Assembly: GCA_023407175.1 (NCBI GenBank)
Contig: JAEYMU010000031.1
Span: forward strand, 1 to 64,000
DNA: 64,000 nucleotides
Direction: 5' to 3'
DNA from: Bacillota bacterium
GTDB lineage: Bacteria; Bacillota_A; Clostridia; Lachnospirales; Lachnospiraceae
Shown in pieces: positions 8,788-16,916 of the stretch. The notes beneath the pieces are model-generated. The model was not told the DNA's origin. It saw nothing but the letters and a program-made list of their open reading frames with translations, and searched no databases. The stretch's first letter is position 1. Each line of letters begins with the position of its first letter. Both the position numbers and the translations under genes were made by a program.

Positions 8788-9123
8788 TTATCCTTTATTC
8801 TTTAAATATTCAATATATTCGTTGCCCCATTCCTCAAGGGATCTTAATACCAGCTCAAACCGGCTGCCGATCCCGCTTAAGCTATATTCCACCTTCGGCG
8901 GTATCTGTGCATACTCGGTCCTTATAATCAGTCCCTCTTCCTCCAGTATCTTTAACTGCCGGGACAGTGTGGCGTGTGTCATTTCCTCAGGCAGGCGTCT
9001 TTGTAATTCATTAAATCTCACCGGGCCGTCCTTAAGCAAATATAAAATATAAATGGACCATTTTCCGGTAAGTACCCGTTGTGATGTGACAAAAGGGCAG
9101 ATTCCAAATAATTCTTTTTTCAT
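8788..9123 (-). CDS. HxlR family transcriptional regulator
   Basis: The product is 111 residues from the ATG at 9123, chosen because GGAAGGG stands 7 bases upstream; a GTG 18 bases earlier is inside the palindrome at 9138-9153. The winged helix shows the HxlR pattern: the N-terminal cysteine in GICPFVTS, then GKWSIYILYLL, FNELQRRLP and LSRQLKILEEEGLI. HxlR regulators often respond to electrophiles or redox stress through the N-terminal cysteine. The target is not evident; the nearest candidate is its own promoter region. Confidence 0.85.
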   Translation of the reverse strand: MKKELFGICPFVTSQRVLTGKWSIYILYLLKDGPVRFNELQRRLPEEMTHATLSRQLKILEEEGLIIRTEYAQIPPKVEYSLSGIGSRFELVLRSLEEWGNEYIEYLKNKG

Positions 9124-9137
9124 TTTTACACCCTTCC

Positions 9138-9153
9138 GCACGCTTTAGCGTGC
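9138..9153. promoter_or_regulatory. Palindrome overlapping the hxlR leader
   Basis: GCACGCT and AGCGTGC face each other with a 2-base centre, 15 bases upstream of the hxlR start codon and next to its ribosome site. It could be an autoregulatory operator or an RNA hairpin. No second copy was noticed in the window. Confidence 0.4.
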
Positions 9154-9252
9154 CTTCAAATCAATAGTTGAAAGTGCTTTTCTCTCAACCTTCCTTTCGT
9201 TTAACAGCTTCAGAATTTGTCTGTAAAAAGCGGCTAAGAGGTCATAATTACA

Positions 9253-9268
9253 GTATCGAATTCGATAC
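9253..9268. promoter_or_regulatory. 16-bp perfect palindrome in the hxlR upstream region
   Basis: GTATCGAATTCGATAC is a perfect palindrome 130 bases upstream of the hxlR start, in the 327-base gap (9124-9450) between hxlR and the ABC-2 permease. It is a plausible HxlR dimer site. The remainder of the gap holds the hairpins at 9371-9434 and nothing coding. Confidence 0.4.
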
Positions 9269-9370
9269 CGGTATTGTAAAATGCCATACTCATACAGTCT
9301 GAATTAGGATATGTAATAATATCATGATCAATATATCATAAGTTACGAAAGGAAGCAACTACAGGAAGGA

Positions 9371-9434
9371 AGTTTGAAGGAAAACCACTTTCAAACTATT
9401 TATTAAGGCCGTATCACAAGCAAAGCTTGTGATA
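9371..9434 (-). terminator. Two hairpins downstream of the ABC-2 permease
   Basis: After the permease stop, the minus strand has a perfect 10-base stem (9434-9425 with 9421-9412, 3-base loop) and then a second stem of 8 bases (9397-9390 with 9378-9371). Neither is followed by a T-run. They probably mark the end of the tetR-ABC operon. Confidence 0.45.
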
Positions 9435-9450
9435 TGCAGGGGTATAAGTT

Positions 9451-10626
9451 TTAAGCTCTTGATAGTCTTCTTTTCTGATATAAAAACAGGCCAATCGCAA
9501 AATATACAAATGTCAGTAATGATATCATCAGTATTTCAAAGGAGACACCTCCCAGGCCAACGCCATAATTCAATATCTTATTAAAGGAGGCGGCCGTGAA
9601 GGACAGGGACAAAATATCCGTAGCCCCAAAAGCCCTTCCGGCAAGGGTAAACAGGGTTACCTTCGGCAGCGGAAACATGCTTCCCGAAAAGAACATAAAC
9701 AGGAAAAAGGGAAAGCAGCCGATTGTCAGCACATCAAATATTGTATTAAGAAAGCTGGCCATAATTAAGCTCACAGCCACCATGGAAAAGCTTGAAATGA
9801 TCCCGACCGCAAGAATTGCCGGAAAGGTTCCCAGGGGCTTATAGCCAAGCAAAATCGCCGTCCAATAGGTCAATACCATCGCTGTGACCGCAACAAGCGC
9901 CTCCACGATACTTACTCCCAGAAGATAGCGTAAAGCTCCCAGTCTGCTCATTTTCAGCCGTATCAGCGTATTCTTATCGTTTTCCTTTACAATGGTGGCA
10001 GTTGCCGTAAAAAGAATCATGAGTACCGCCATTGAAATCAGTCCGGGAACATAGCTGTCAAATTCATTGGTTACCTGTTTCTTTTCGAGAAAGGTCTCAT
10101 TTATACTGACCGGCAGCTTTATCTCGGATACTTCCATTTCCTGCTGATAGATCAAATTATTTGCAAGGACCGCAGCCACCATATATTTTGCATTGCCCAT
10201 GCTGCCATATACCTCCACCAGCGCCAGAGCTTCCCCTTCCTCTGACTGCAAGGCTTCTTCCCCTTCCTCCTTGGTTCCGGCCTTCGCCGCAAGCGCTTTG
10301 GAATAGTTATCCGGCAGCACAATTCCTATATCAATTGTTTTATCCTCTACCTGCTTCTTTAGTTCCTCTAAATCCTTCGGGTATTGCAGCCGGAATAGTT
10401 TCGCATGATCGTCCCCCTCCGCATTCTCCATGCTTTGGATTAACTCCGCAGACAGCGTGGCTTGGTCCGAATTGATAATTCCTATTTTATAGGTCGTAGG
10501 GTCTCCCCCATAGAAAAGCTTCATGAGCAATACAAAAAAGGGGGCAAAGGCCAAAACCATCGAAAGTACTTTCCAGTCTCTGACGACCTCCTTAAAGGTC
10601 TTTACAATAGAAGCATATAATCTCAT
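9451..10626 (-). CDS. ABC-2 type transporter permease
   Basis: The 391-residue product has one N-terminal helix (about 21-39), an extracytoplasmic domain of about 150 residues, then five or six helices from about residue 190 to the end. This is the ABC-2 permease layout with a large first loop, as in YhgE/LinrA-type and drug exporters. A basic C-terminus (YQKRRLSRA) faces the cytoplasm. It overlaps the ATPase gene by 4 bases (ATGA), so the two are translationally coupled. Export of a drug or envelope compound is likely; the substrate is unknown. Confidence 0.85.
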   Translation of the reverse strand: MRLYASIVKTFKEVVRDWKVLSMVLAFAPFFVLLMKLFYGGDPTTYKIGIINSDQATLSAELIQSMENAEGDDHAKLFRLQYPKDLEELKKQVEDKTIDIGIVLPDNYSKALAAKAGTKEEGEEALQSEEGEALALVEVYGSMGNAKYMVAAVLANNLIYQQEMEVSEIKLPVSINETFLEKKQVTNEFDSYVPGLISMAVLMILFTATATIVKENDKNTLIRLKMSRLGALRYLLGVSIVEALVAVTAMVLTYWTAILLGYKPLGTFPAILAVGIISSFSMVAVSLIMASFLNTIFDVLTIGCFPFFLFMFFSGSMFPLPKVTLFTLAGRAFGATDILSLSFTAASFNKILNYGVGLGGVSFEILMISLLTFVYFAIGLFLYQKRRLSRA

Positions 10627-11570
10627 TCCCGCAGCCCCCTTCCTGTCATGGCAATGAACACATCCTCAAGGGTACGCTTTCTGATGGTCATATCCTTTAT
10701 ACCCCGTCCTTTCTGATGAAATACCTGCTGAATTGCCGGAATCAGCTCCAATAAATCGCTGCCGCTAAAATAAAAATAACCGTCTGAATACCGTCTTTCT
10801 GTTATAACCGCCGGAAGAGCCTGAAGCAGCCTTTCTGCAACGGACTCCTCCATTTGCTCCACTCGAATCTGGAGCAAATCTCCTAAGCCCGATTTTTCCT
10901 TTAGGTTCTCCGGTGTATCCAGCGCCAGCACCCTGCCATAATCGATAATAGCCACTCTGTCCGTCAGTCTTTCGGCCTCATCCATATCATGGGTGGTCAA
11001 TATCACGGTCTTTTCCCTTGCAAGCTTTCTGATAAAATCCCTTACCAAAATCCGGCTTTGGGGGTCAAGTCCGGCCTGGGGCTCATCCAGAATGATAATT
11101 TCCGGGTCGTGCACCAGCGCAAGTGCAAGATTTAATCTTCTTTGCATTCCTCCGGAGAGGGTTTTGGCAAGCTTATTCTTTTTATCTGCCAGACCAAGGG
11201 AATTAAGAATTTCCTCGGCTTTCCTTGCTGCGTTTCCTGCGGACATTCCGTAGGACAGCGCTGTAAATTTAAGCTGTTCCATACAGGTAAGCAATCCCCA
11301 TACTACAAGCTCCTGGGGACACAGGCCAATCATAGCCTTTATTGTGGAATAGTTTTTTGCAAGTGTATATCCCTCTACTGTAATTTCACCGGAATCGGCC
11401 TTAAGCAGGCCGCATATCATTCTAATGGTTGTGGTCTTGCCCGCGCCGTTTGGCCCCAGCAGTCCGAAGACTTCTCCCCTCCTTACTTCAAAGCTGATTC
11501 CGTCAACTACTTTAAAATCACCATATGCTTTTTTTAATTCCTTCACCGTAAGAACTGCTTTCTGCTCCAT
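10623..11570 (-). CDS. ABC transporter ATP-binding protein (drug-export type)
   Basis: The product is 315 residues from the ATG at 11570, which has GGGGAG 5 bases upstream. Motifs are intact: Walker A GPNGAGKTTT near residue 40, signature LSGGMQRRL near 136, Walker B IIILDEPQAGLDP near 155 and the switch histidine in TTHDMDEAE. A C-terminal part of about 90 residues ending in LEDVFIAMTGRGLRE is typical of DrrA-like exporters. It partners with the ABC-2 permease downstream. Confidence 0.92.
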   Translation of the reverse strand: MEQKAVLTVKELKKAYGDFKVVDGISFEVRRGEVFGLLGPNGAGKTTTIRMICGLLKADSGEITVEGYTLAKNYSTIKAMIGLCPQELVVWGLLTCMEQLKFTALSYGMSAGNAARKAEEILNSLGLADKKNKLAKTLSGGMQRRLNLALALVHDPEIIILDEPQAGLDPQSRILVRDFIRKLAREKTVILTTHDMDEAERLTDRVAIIDYGRVLALDTPENLKEKSGLGDLLQIRVEQMEESVAERLLQALPAVITERRYSDGYFYFSGSDLLELIPAIQQVFHQKGRGIKDMTIRKRTLEDVFIAMTGRGLRE

Positions 11571-11580
11571 TGACACTCCC

Positions 11581-12162
11581 CTATTCTCTATCAATCCAAA
11601 TTCTTGTAAACCGCCTGATCAATGAATCGGTCTCTTTGTCCTGCCAAAGCATGGCATAGGATAAAACCCCGTCCAAGGAGCCCATAAGTGCAATTCCATA
11701 GGCCTCCGGGTCGTCTATTTTCAGTTCACCCGCCACAACAGCCTTTTGTAAAAGGGATATAAAAAAACCCGTGGCAGCCTCCATATATTCCTTGTAATAC
11801 TGCATCAGCCGCTCTGACTCAAAGGCTTTCGACATAGACATGAAAAAGAAGCCGAGCTCCTTTGGATGGCCGGTCCAGTACCTGATATATTCTTCAATAT
11901 AAAGGCGCAGTCCGTCCCGGGCACTTTCCGCTGCATAAGCTTTCTCGGCCATCAGAATAACCGGCTCTGACAGCTTCCGGTTAGCCTCCATCAAAAGCTC
12001 TTCTTTATTAAGAAAATGATGATAAAATCCTCCCTTGCTGACTCCCGCCCTCCTGGCGATTGTGTTGACGGATGCTCCGTCATAGCCCTTTTCTAAAAAT
12101 TCCTCAATGGCTGCCGTTATAATTGCATTCAGCCGTATTTCCTTTGGTTGCTTTAATGACAT
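11581..12162 (-). CDS. TetR/AcrR family transcriptional repressor
   Basis: The 193-residue product has an N-terminal TetR helix-turn-helix: IITAAIEEFLEKGYDGASVN, then IARRAGVSKGGFYHHF (about 32-50). The C-terminal ligand domain is typical of AcrR-type repressors. It is the first gene of the tetR-ATPase-permease operon and its stop codon lies 11 bases before the ATPase start. A 19-base palindromic operator sits between its promoter and ribosome site, so it very likely represses its own operon and the exporter's substrate may be the inducer. Confidence 0.92.
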   Translation of the reverse strand: MSLKQPKEIRLNAIITAAIEEFLEKGYDGASVNTIARRAGVSKGGFYHHFLNKEELLMEANRKLSEPVILMAEKAYAAESARDGLRLYIEEYIRYWTGHPKELGFFFMSMSKAFESERLMQYYKEYMEAATGFFISLLQKAVVAGELKIDDPEAYGIALMGSLDGVLSYAMLWQDKETDSLIRRFTRIWIDRE

Positions 12163-12173
12163 CTTAACTCCTC

Positions 12174-12192
12174 CATACCGACCGTCGGTATG
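12174..12192. promoter_or_regulatory. TetR operator palindrome
   Basis: CATACCGAC and GTCGGTATG form perfect 9-base arms around one central base, 12 bases upstream of the tetR start codon and directly after the -10 box. The TACCGAC/GTCGGTA core is common among TetR/AcrR operators of Firmicutes. Binding here would block transcription of the whole exporter operon. Confidence 0.8.
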
Positions 12193-12195
12193 TAT

Positions 12196-12224
12196 ATCGT
12201 ACCAAGTTTTTCCTTACCTGTCAA
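12196..12224 (-). promoter_or_regulatory. Promoter of the tetR-ABC operon
   Basis: On the minus strand TTGACA (12224-12219) and TACGAT (12201-12196) are separated by 17 bases. The operator at 12174-12192 covers the start-site region, and GGAGGAG follows before the tetR ATG. Confidence 0.75.
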
Positions 12225-12243
12225 TGACCGCTGGGAATATGGC

Positions 12244-12280
12244 AAAAAAGGTGCCTGACACAGTTACAGCGTCAGGCACC
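12244..12280 (-). terminator. Terminator of the polar amino-acid ABC operon
   Basis: Perfect 10-base arms GGTGCCTGAC/GTCAGGCACC (12250-12259 and 12271-12280) with an 11-base loop run into six T residues on the minus strand. It follows the cytidylate-kinase-like gene stop by 10 bases. Confidence 0.9.
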
Positions 12281-12289
12281 TCGCATTTA

Positions 12290-12886
12290 TTATTCAAAAA
12301 GTATTCTTACAGCATCGTACATTAATTGGATTGTTTTTTCAACTCCATATTTATCCACGTTAATCATGATATCCTTACCACTCCTGTCACCCCTGTTCTT
12401 GCCGGTAACATATTTATAGTAATTATGCCGCTGTTTATCAATCCGCTTTATCATCCTCGCCGCTTCCTTATCCGATACGGTGTAGGCCTCATGAATATGT
12501 CTAATTCTGGCCTCCAGCGGGGCATACAGGAAGAAGCTGATTACATCGGGATATTCCATCAGTATATAATCTGCACATCTTCCAAAGAAAATACAGGACT
12601 CGGAACTTTCCGCCATTTCTCTTATAACTTCAGCTTGAGTTTCCACTGCGCTCTGGGAATAAAATACCGACGATGATCCATATGCAAATTCATTCCAGAG
12701 AGGGCCCTTCGGGGATCTTTCATCATATTCATTGATCTTGTCCGTATGAACTTCTCCTTTCATTACCGTCAGATCTACCAGATCCTTATCGTGCAGAATG
12801 ATATTCAGCCTGCTTGCCAGTCCTCGGGCGATTTCCCTTGCACCGCAGCCAAATTCCCTGCTGATTGTAATAATATATTTTGCCAT
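12290..12886 (-). CDS. Cytidylate kinase-like protein (Cytidylate_kin2 family)
   Basis: The 198-residue product begins with TISREFGCGAREIARGLA, a P-loop-like motif of the cytidylate-kinase-like family that lacks the classical GK[ST] lysine. FFGRCADYIL near residue 100 and DKQRHNYYKYVTG near 150 are the other shared blocks. These proteins have a nucleotide-kinase fold but their substrate is unknown; they are distinct from Cmk itself. It is the last gene of an amino-acid ABC operon, and a paralogue sits in the second amino-acid cluster at 46543, which hints at a role tied to amino-acid uptake. The start at 12886 follows GAGGTGGGAA. Confidence 0.8.
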   Translation of the reverse strand: MAKYIITISREFGCGAREIARGLASRLNIILHDKDLVDLTVMKGEVHTDKINEYDERSPKGPLWNEFAYGSSSVFYSQSAVETQAEVIREMAESSESCIFFGRCADYILMEYPDVISFFLYAPLEARIRHIHEAYTVSDKEAARMIKRIDKQRHNYYKYVTGKNRGDRSGKDIMINVDKYGVEKTIQLMYDAVRILFE

Positions 12887-12926
12887 TTCCCACCTCGTTC
12901 TTCCCGGAATTTATTCTTAAAATTCA

Positions 12927-13553
12927 CTATTCTTCAAAATAAATATGCTCCTGAATATATTCCAGTAATTCAGCCCGCTTTTTCTGCCTTAAAAGCTCCG
13001 TAATTTCCTTGTGGAACAGATAGGAATTTTCAATAATCCATTGTAAATCCCTGCGGTATCCGGAGGTATATTTTAATAGAATAAAGCGGTTGATCATGGG
13101 CTCATAAAATTCGCTTATGGTTTCATTGCGCAGCAGCCCGATCAGGCATTTATGAAAAGAATAATCCGCCTTTAAAATTTCTTTCGTCTCTGCAACCTCT
13201 GATACTGATTTGCACTTATTCACATGTACCATAAGCTTGCTATACATATCGTCATCAAATTCATCGATCAACTTACTCACAGCATAGCTTTCAAACATAA
13301 ATCTGGTCTCGCATATGTCCTTAATGTTGTTAGCATCCGGACAAACCAGTTTGTATTTTCCGTTATTACTCAATTCCAGTATTTTTTCCGTTTCCAGTCT
13401 TTTCAGTGCCTGCAGCACCGGTGTTTTGCTGATATTGTAAAATTCCGCAATTTCCGAGGGATTTAATATCTGACCGGCCTTGTATTCCACATTATATAAG
13501 CTTTCAATTAACAGATGATATACAATAACATCCAGGTTTTGCTTTACATCCAT
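12927..13553 (-). CDS. GntR family regulator with FCD-type ligand domain
   Basis: The 208-residue product has an N-terminal winged helix (NPSEIAEFYNISKTPVLQAL, about 32-51, then LETEKILEL) and an all-helical C-terminal domain of the FCD type (TRFMFESYAV near 89, FHKCLIGL near 137). GntR/FadR regulators usually repress transport or catabolic operons and release DNA on binding a small acid. It lies 14 bases after the second permease gene, inside the operon it probably controls. Confidence 0.85.
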   Translation of the reverse strand: MDVKQNLDVIVYHLLIESLYNVEYKAGQILNPSEIAEFYNISKTPVLQALKRLETEKILELSNNGKYKLVCPDANNIKDICETRFMFESYAVSKLIDEFDDDMYSKLMVHVNKCKSVSEVAETKEILKADYSFHKCLIGLLRNETISEFYEPMINRFILLKYTSGYRRDLQWIIENSYLFHKEITELLRQKKRAELLEYIQEHIYFEE

Positions 13554-13567
13554 ACTGACCTCACTTT

Positions 13568-14239
13568 TTACGCCATTTCACTTCTGTTTAAACGTTTTTC
13601 AGCTAATTTCGATATTAATGTAAGTGTAATTACAATAATCAGGTAAAACACGGCACACATGATCAAAGACTCAAAAGCCCGGTACGTATTTGACATCGTA
13701 AAATATGCCGACCTCATTAGATCAAATGCACCTAATTGTGAAACAATTGCCGAATCCTTAACCAGCTTAATTGATGTATTGATGACGGAGGGAAAAACCA
13801 CTTTTAAAGCCTGGGGCACAACAACAAATACCATCATCTGAAACCCGCTTATTCCCAGGGCCTTTGCCGCCTCATGCTGTCCTTTATCTACACCGTTGAT
13901 TCCTCCGCGGATACTTTCCGCCAGATATGCAGCAGAGTTTAATGCAAAAGTAATCATACCGTCAACAGCCGTCGGTAAAACCACTGCATTATTCGTAAGT
14001 CCGGGGATCAAAAAATGTATCAGGAAAAACTGCACAATTATGGGCACGCCTCTGAAAAAGGAGACATAAAAAGCCGCAAGTCCTCTTAGTATCCTATGAC
14101 CGGACATACCAAGCATCACCAGTAAGCAGGCAAGAACGAATGCACCCGCCAGGGATATTACCGTAATCTGTAAGGTCAATTCCAGGCCATCCACATATTT
14201 GGGAAGATATGCCAGTATCTTAGAAAAATCAAGTTTCAT
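13568..14239 (-). CDS. Polar amino-acid ABC transporter permease (second)
   Basis: The product is 223 residues from the ATG at 14239, chosen for the GGAG 7 bases upstream. It has five helices and the conserved HisM-type cytoplasmic loop EAAKALGISGFQMMVFVVVPQALKV (about 140-164), where the ATPase docks. The signature FFRGVPIIVQFFL appears near residue 60. Together with the permease at 15926 it should form a heterodimeric channel for a polar amino acid or similar amine. Confidence 0.9.
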   Translation of the reverse strand: MKLDFSKILAYLPKYVDGLELTLQITVISLAGAFVLACLLVMLGMSGHRILRGLAAFYVSFFRGVPIIVQFFLIHFLIPGLTNNAVVLPTAVDGMITFALNSAAYLAESIRGGINGVDKGQHEAAKALGISGFQMMVFVVVPQALKVVFPSVINTSIKLVKDSAIVSQLGAFDLMRSAYFTMSNTYRAFESLIMCAVFYLIIVITLTLISKLAEKRLNRSEMA

Positions 14240-14283
14240 ATGAATTCTCCAATCCGCAGAAGTTAGTGCCCATAGCACAGAAA

Positions 14284-15159
14284 TTAATATTCAATTGCGT
14301 TTTCTTCACCAAGCCATTTTTTCTGAAGCTCCGTCAAAGTTCCGTTTTCCTTCAGTATATCTAAAGCATAGGTAAAATCATCCACATATTCCGAGCCTTT
14401 AAGAAAACCTATCGTATAGCCGAACATCTCAATGCCATGATCATCAATAGAGGTATTGAAGGTATGAAAGCCATATTCATTCGCATATACGGATAGCTGA
14501 ACCGAATCACAGATGATTGCATCCGCACGACCAGCCGCCACTTCCTCACAGCCAAGTGCGATATTCTCCATCTCAATAACAGTAGCACCCTCAACCGTAT
14601 ATGCCACCTTGGCATGTGTTGTTGCCGACGGTGCAATAATTGTCTTACCCTTCAGGTCATCCCAGCTGTCAATGCCGGAGTCCGGCAGGGCACCTACCGC
14701 TGATTTCGGCTGATAATAATCCGTGGTAAAATCAAAGGTCTCTTTTCTTTCTTCCGTCGGAGACAGTGTCATGCCAAAATCCGCGGTGCCCGCACCGATA
14801 GAGGTAAGTACAGCCGCAAATTCCACCTGCACAAATTCATAATCAAAGCCCAGAATATCCTGCAGGGCCGTAAGTACGTCAAAATCATAGCCGCTTAAGG
14901 TTCCGTCCTCATCGATGATACGGTAAGGATTAAACGCATCGTCCGTAAAAATCAGCTTAACACCTTCCAGTCTTTTGGCCTCGGCTGCACCTTCCGTTAC
15001 CGGTGTTTCCCCTTCGGCCGCCTCTGTTATCTCACCCGATGCTGCCGGGGTGGGCTGGGCTTCACTGTTCTCCTTGGAACCGCAGCCTGTTAATGCTGCT
15101 GCAATCATAACTGTCGAAAGAGCGACAGCCGCTAAATGAAATAATTTTTTCTTCATCAT
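14284..15159 (-). CDS. Amino-acid ABC transporter substrate-binding lipoprotein
   Basis: The product is 291 residues from the first ATG of an ATGATG pair after AGGAGGAAA. A lipobox LTGC places the lipidated cysteine at residue 26, followed by a Ser/Glu/Ala-rich linker. The mature part has the SBP family 3 pattern: NPYRIIDEDGTLSGYDFDVL, FTTDYYQPKSAVG and DDLKGKTI. It captures the substrate outside the cell for the two permeases and ATPase of the same operon. The specific ligand cannot be told. Confidence 0.92.
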   Translation of the reverse strand: MMKKKLFHLAAVALSTVMIAAALTGCGSKENSEAQPTPAASGEITEAAEGETPVTEGAAEAKRLEGVKLIFTDDAFNPYRIIDEDGTLSGYDFDVLTALQDILGFDYEFVQVEFAAVLTSIGAGTADFGMTLSPTEERKETFDFTTDYYQPKSAVGALPDSGIDSWDDLKGKTIIAPSATTHAKVAYTVEGATVIEMENIALGCEEVAAGRADAIICDSVQLSVYANEYGFHTFNTSIDDHGIEMFGYTIGFLKGSEYVDDFTYALDILKENGTLTELQKKWLGEENAIEY

Positions 15160-15210
15160 TTTCCTCCTATTGAAATGAATAATATGGTCTATGATAAATG
15201 GCAAACCCAT

Positions 15211-15939
15211 TTATTTCATGACTTTTTCCAGAAAAGCTTTTGCCCTGTCCGTCCTTGGACTGGTAAAGAAGGTCTCCGGATCCGTATCCTCAATAACACT
15301 CCCGCAGTCCAGAAATATAATTCTGTCCGCTATTTCTCTTGCAAAGCCCATTTCATGGGTTACAATCAGCATGGTAAGTCCAGTATTTCTAAGCTCCTTA
15401 ATTACGTCCAGAACCTCTTTTACCATCTCAGGATCAAGAGCCGAGGTCGGTTCATCAAACAAAATCACCTCCGGGCCCATCGCAAGTGCCCTGGCTATGG
15501 CTACTCTCTGCTTTTGTCCTCCCGATAATTTACCCGGATACACATTGGCCTTTTCCTCCAGGCCGACCCGTTTCAATAAATCCATGGCCCTCTTCTCTGC
15601 TTCCGGCCGGGGAAGCTTTAATGCTTTCCTCGGAGCAAACATGACATTATTTAATACCGTCATATGAGGAAACAGGTTGAAATGCTGGAATACCATTCCT
15701 ATTTTTTCTCTGGCAGCCCTAAGCTCCTTTTTCTTCATCGCGGTAATTTCCATGTTGTTAACATAAATACTGCCTCTCGAAATTCCCTCCATCAGATTTA
15801 CACTTCGAAGCAATGTGGATTTACCGGAACCGGACGGACCTATAATCACCAAAGTCTCTCCGCCGGGAATCTCAAGGTTTATCCCCTTTAATACTTCCAG
15901 GTCATAATAATTCTTTTTTAAATCATTAATTTTTATCAC
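15211..15939 (-). CDS. Polar amino-acid ABC transporter ATP-binding protein
   Basis: The 242-residue product carries Walker A GPSGSGKST near residue 34, signature LSGGQKQRV near 138, Walker B VILFDEPTSALDPE near 159 and switch THEMGFA near 194, all as in GlnQ/HisP ATPases. It overlaps the upstream permease by 14 bases. It energises uptake through the two permeases of this operon. Confidence 0.95.
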   Translation of the reverse strand: MIKINDLKKNYYDLEVLKGINLEIPGGETLVIIGPSGSGKSTLLRSVNLMEGISRGSIYVNNMEITAMKKKELRAAREKIGMVFQHFNLFPHMTVLNNVMFAPRKALKLPRPEAEKRAMDLLKRVGLEEKANVYPGKLSGGQKQRVAIARALAMGPEVILFDEPTSALDPEMVKEVLDVIKELRNTGLTMLIVTHEMGFAREIADRIIFLDCGSVIEDTDPETFFTSPRTDRAKAFLEKVMK

Positions 15940-16600
15940 TTCTTTTCAACCTCCCTTCGACCTTCACAGAACACCAATTCAAAAGCAGTACCACCAAATA
16001 ATAAAAGACGGCAACCAGAAGAAACGGCTCGAAGCTGGCAAAGGTTTTTGCCGCTACGTTGTTGCACACCAGAAACAATTCCAAAACACCGATCTGCGCC
16101 AGCATGGAGGTTGATTTAAACTGGAGTATAATTTCATTCATCATGGAAGGAAGAATGTGTCTGGCAGCCTGCGGTAAGGTAATATAGAAAAATGTCACCA
16201 AGCCATCAAGCCCCAGGGACATTGCCGCTTCCTTCTGTCCTTTGTCGACTCCCAGAAAGCCTCCCCTGATGCTTTCTGTCATATAAGCGGAGGAGTTGAA
16301 CGCCAGGGTTATAATACCAGCAAGAACTGCACCCATCTTAATCCTTCCTCCTGTAAAGCCGGGGACCGCATAGGCCATAATAAAAAGCTGAAGCAAAAGC
16401 GGCAGGGATCTTATGATTAAAACCCAAATATCATGGAGCCAGACCAGGGGTTTGATATTTGTCATCCGTATGGATGCAAGCAGGATGGAAAGTAGGATGG
16501 ATATTAAAAATGAAACTACTGTTATTTCCAAAGTCATTAAAAACCCCTGCCCGAAATATCCCAAATATGGGACCATCTTCTCAAAATGTAAATTCTGCAT
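15926..16600 (-). CDS. Polar amino-acid ABC transporter permease (first)
   Basis: The 224-residue product has five helices and the ATPase-docking loop EAAMSLGLDGLVTFFYITLP (about 139-158). IIRSLPLLLQLFIM near residue 63 matches the HisMQ family. It is the first gene of the operon permease - ATPase - binding protein - permease - GntR - cytidylate-kinase-like. The start follows GAGGTGAGCGG. A terminator-like hairpin lies in its leader at 16624-16658. Confidence 0.9.
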   Translation of the reverse strand: MQNLHFEKMVPYLGYFGQGFLMTLEITVVSFLISILLSILLASIRMTNIKPLVWLHDIWVLIIRSLPLLLQLFIMAYAVPGFTGGRIKMGAVLAGIITLAFNSSAYMTESIRGGFLGVDKGQKEAAMSLGLDGLVTFFYITLPQAARHILPSMMNEIILQFKSTSMLAQIGVLELFLVCNNVAAKTFASFEPFLLVAVFYYLVVLLLNWCSVKVEGRLKRSDKN

Positions 16601-16623
16601 CCGCTCACCTCAAAATAGAATAA

Positions 16624-16658
16624 AAGACGTTAATTCAGATTGCCTAAATTAACGTCTT
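16624..16658 (-). promoter_or_regulatory. Leader hairpin upstream of the amino-acid ABC operon
   Basis: Perfect 12-base arms AAGACGTTAATT (16624-16635) and 16647-16658 enclose an 11-base loop. On the minus strand the stem is followed by TTATTCTATTTT and then the ribosome site, so it resembles an intrinsic terminator in the leader. It could equally be a GntR operator, being a palindrome. The other part of the 316-base gap up to 16917 is A+T-rich and shows nothing else I can name. Confidence 0.5.
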
Positions 16659-16916
16659 CGTTATTAATTCTTTTTAATTTAAAATAAAAAATTTTTTATG
16701 AAAGCTTAGACTATTGCCCTGTCGATTTGCCTGAACTAATATTAAGATAACCTGTTTCATTTGTATATGTTTACAGCCGACAAAACATTTCACTTATTTT
16801 TGTCCCCCAGAAATAATCAACAAGAAAAGGAGCTGCTATCTGTTCATGATGGACATAGACAAATACCGGCTCTGTTGCTACGATTGATACAATTATTATT
16901 TCAAACGGAGGATTGT

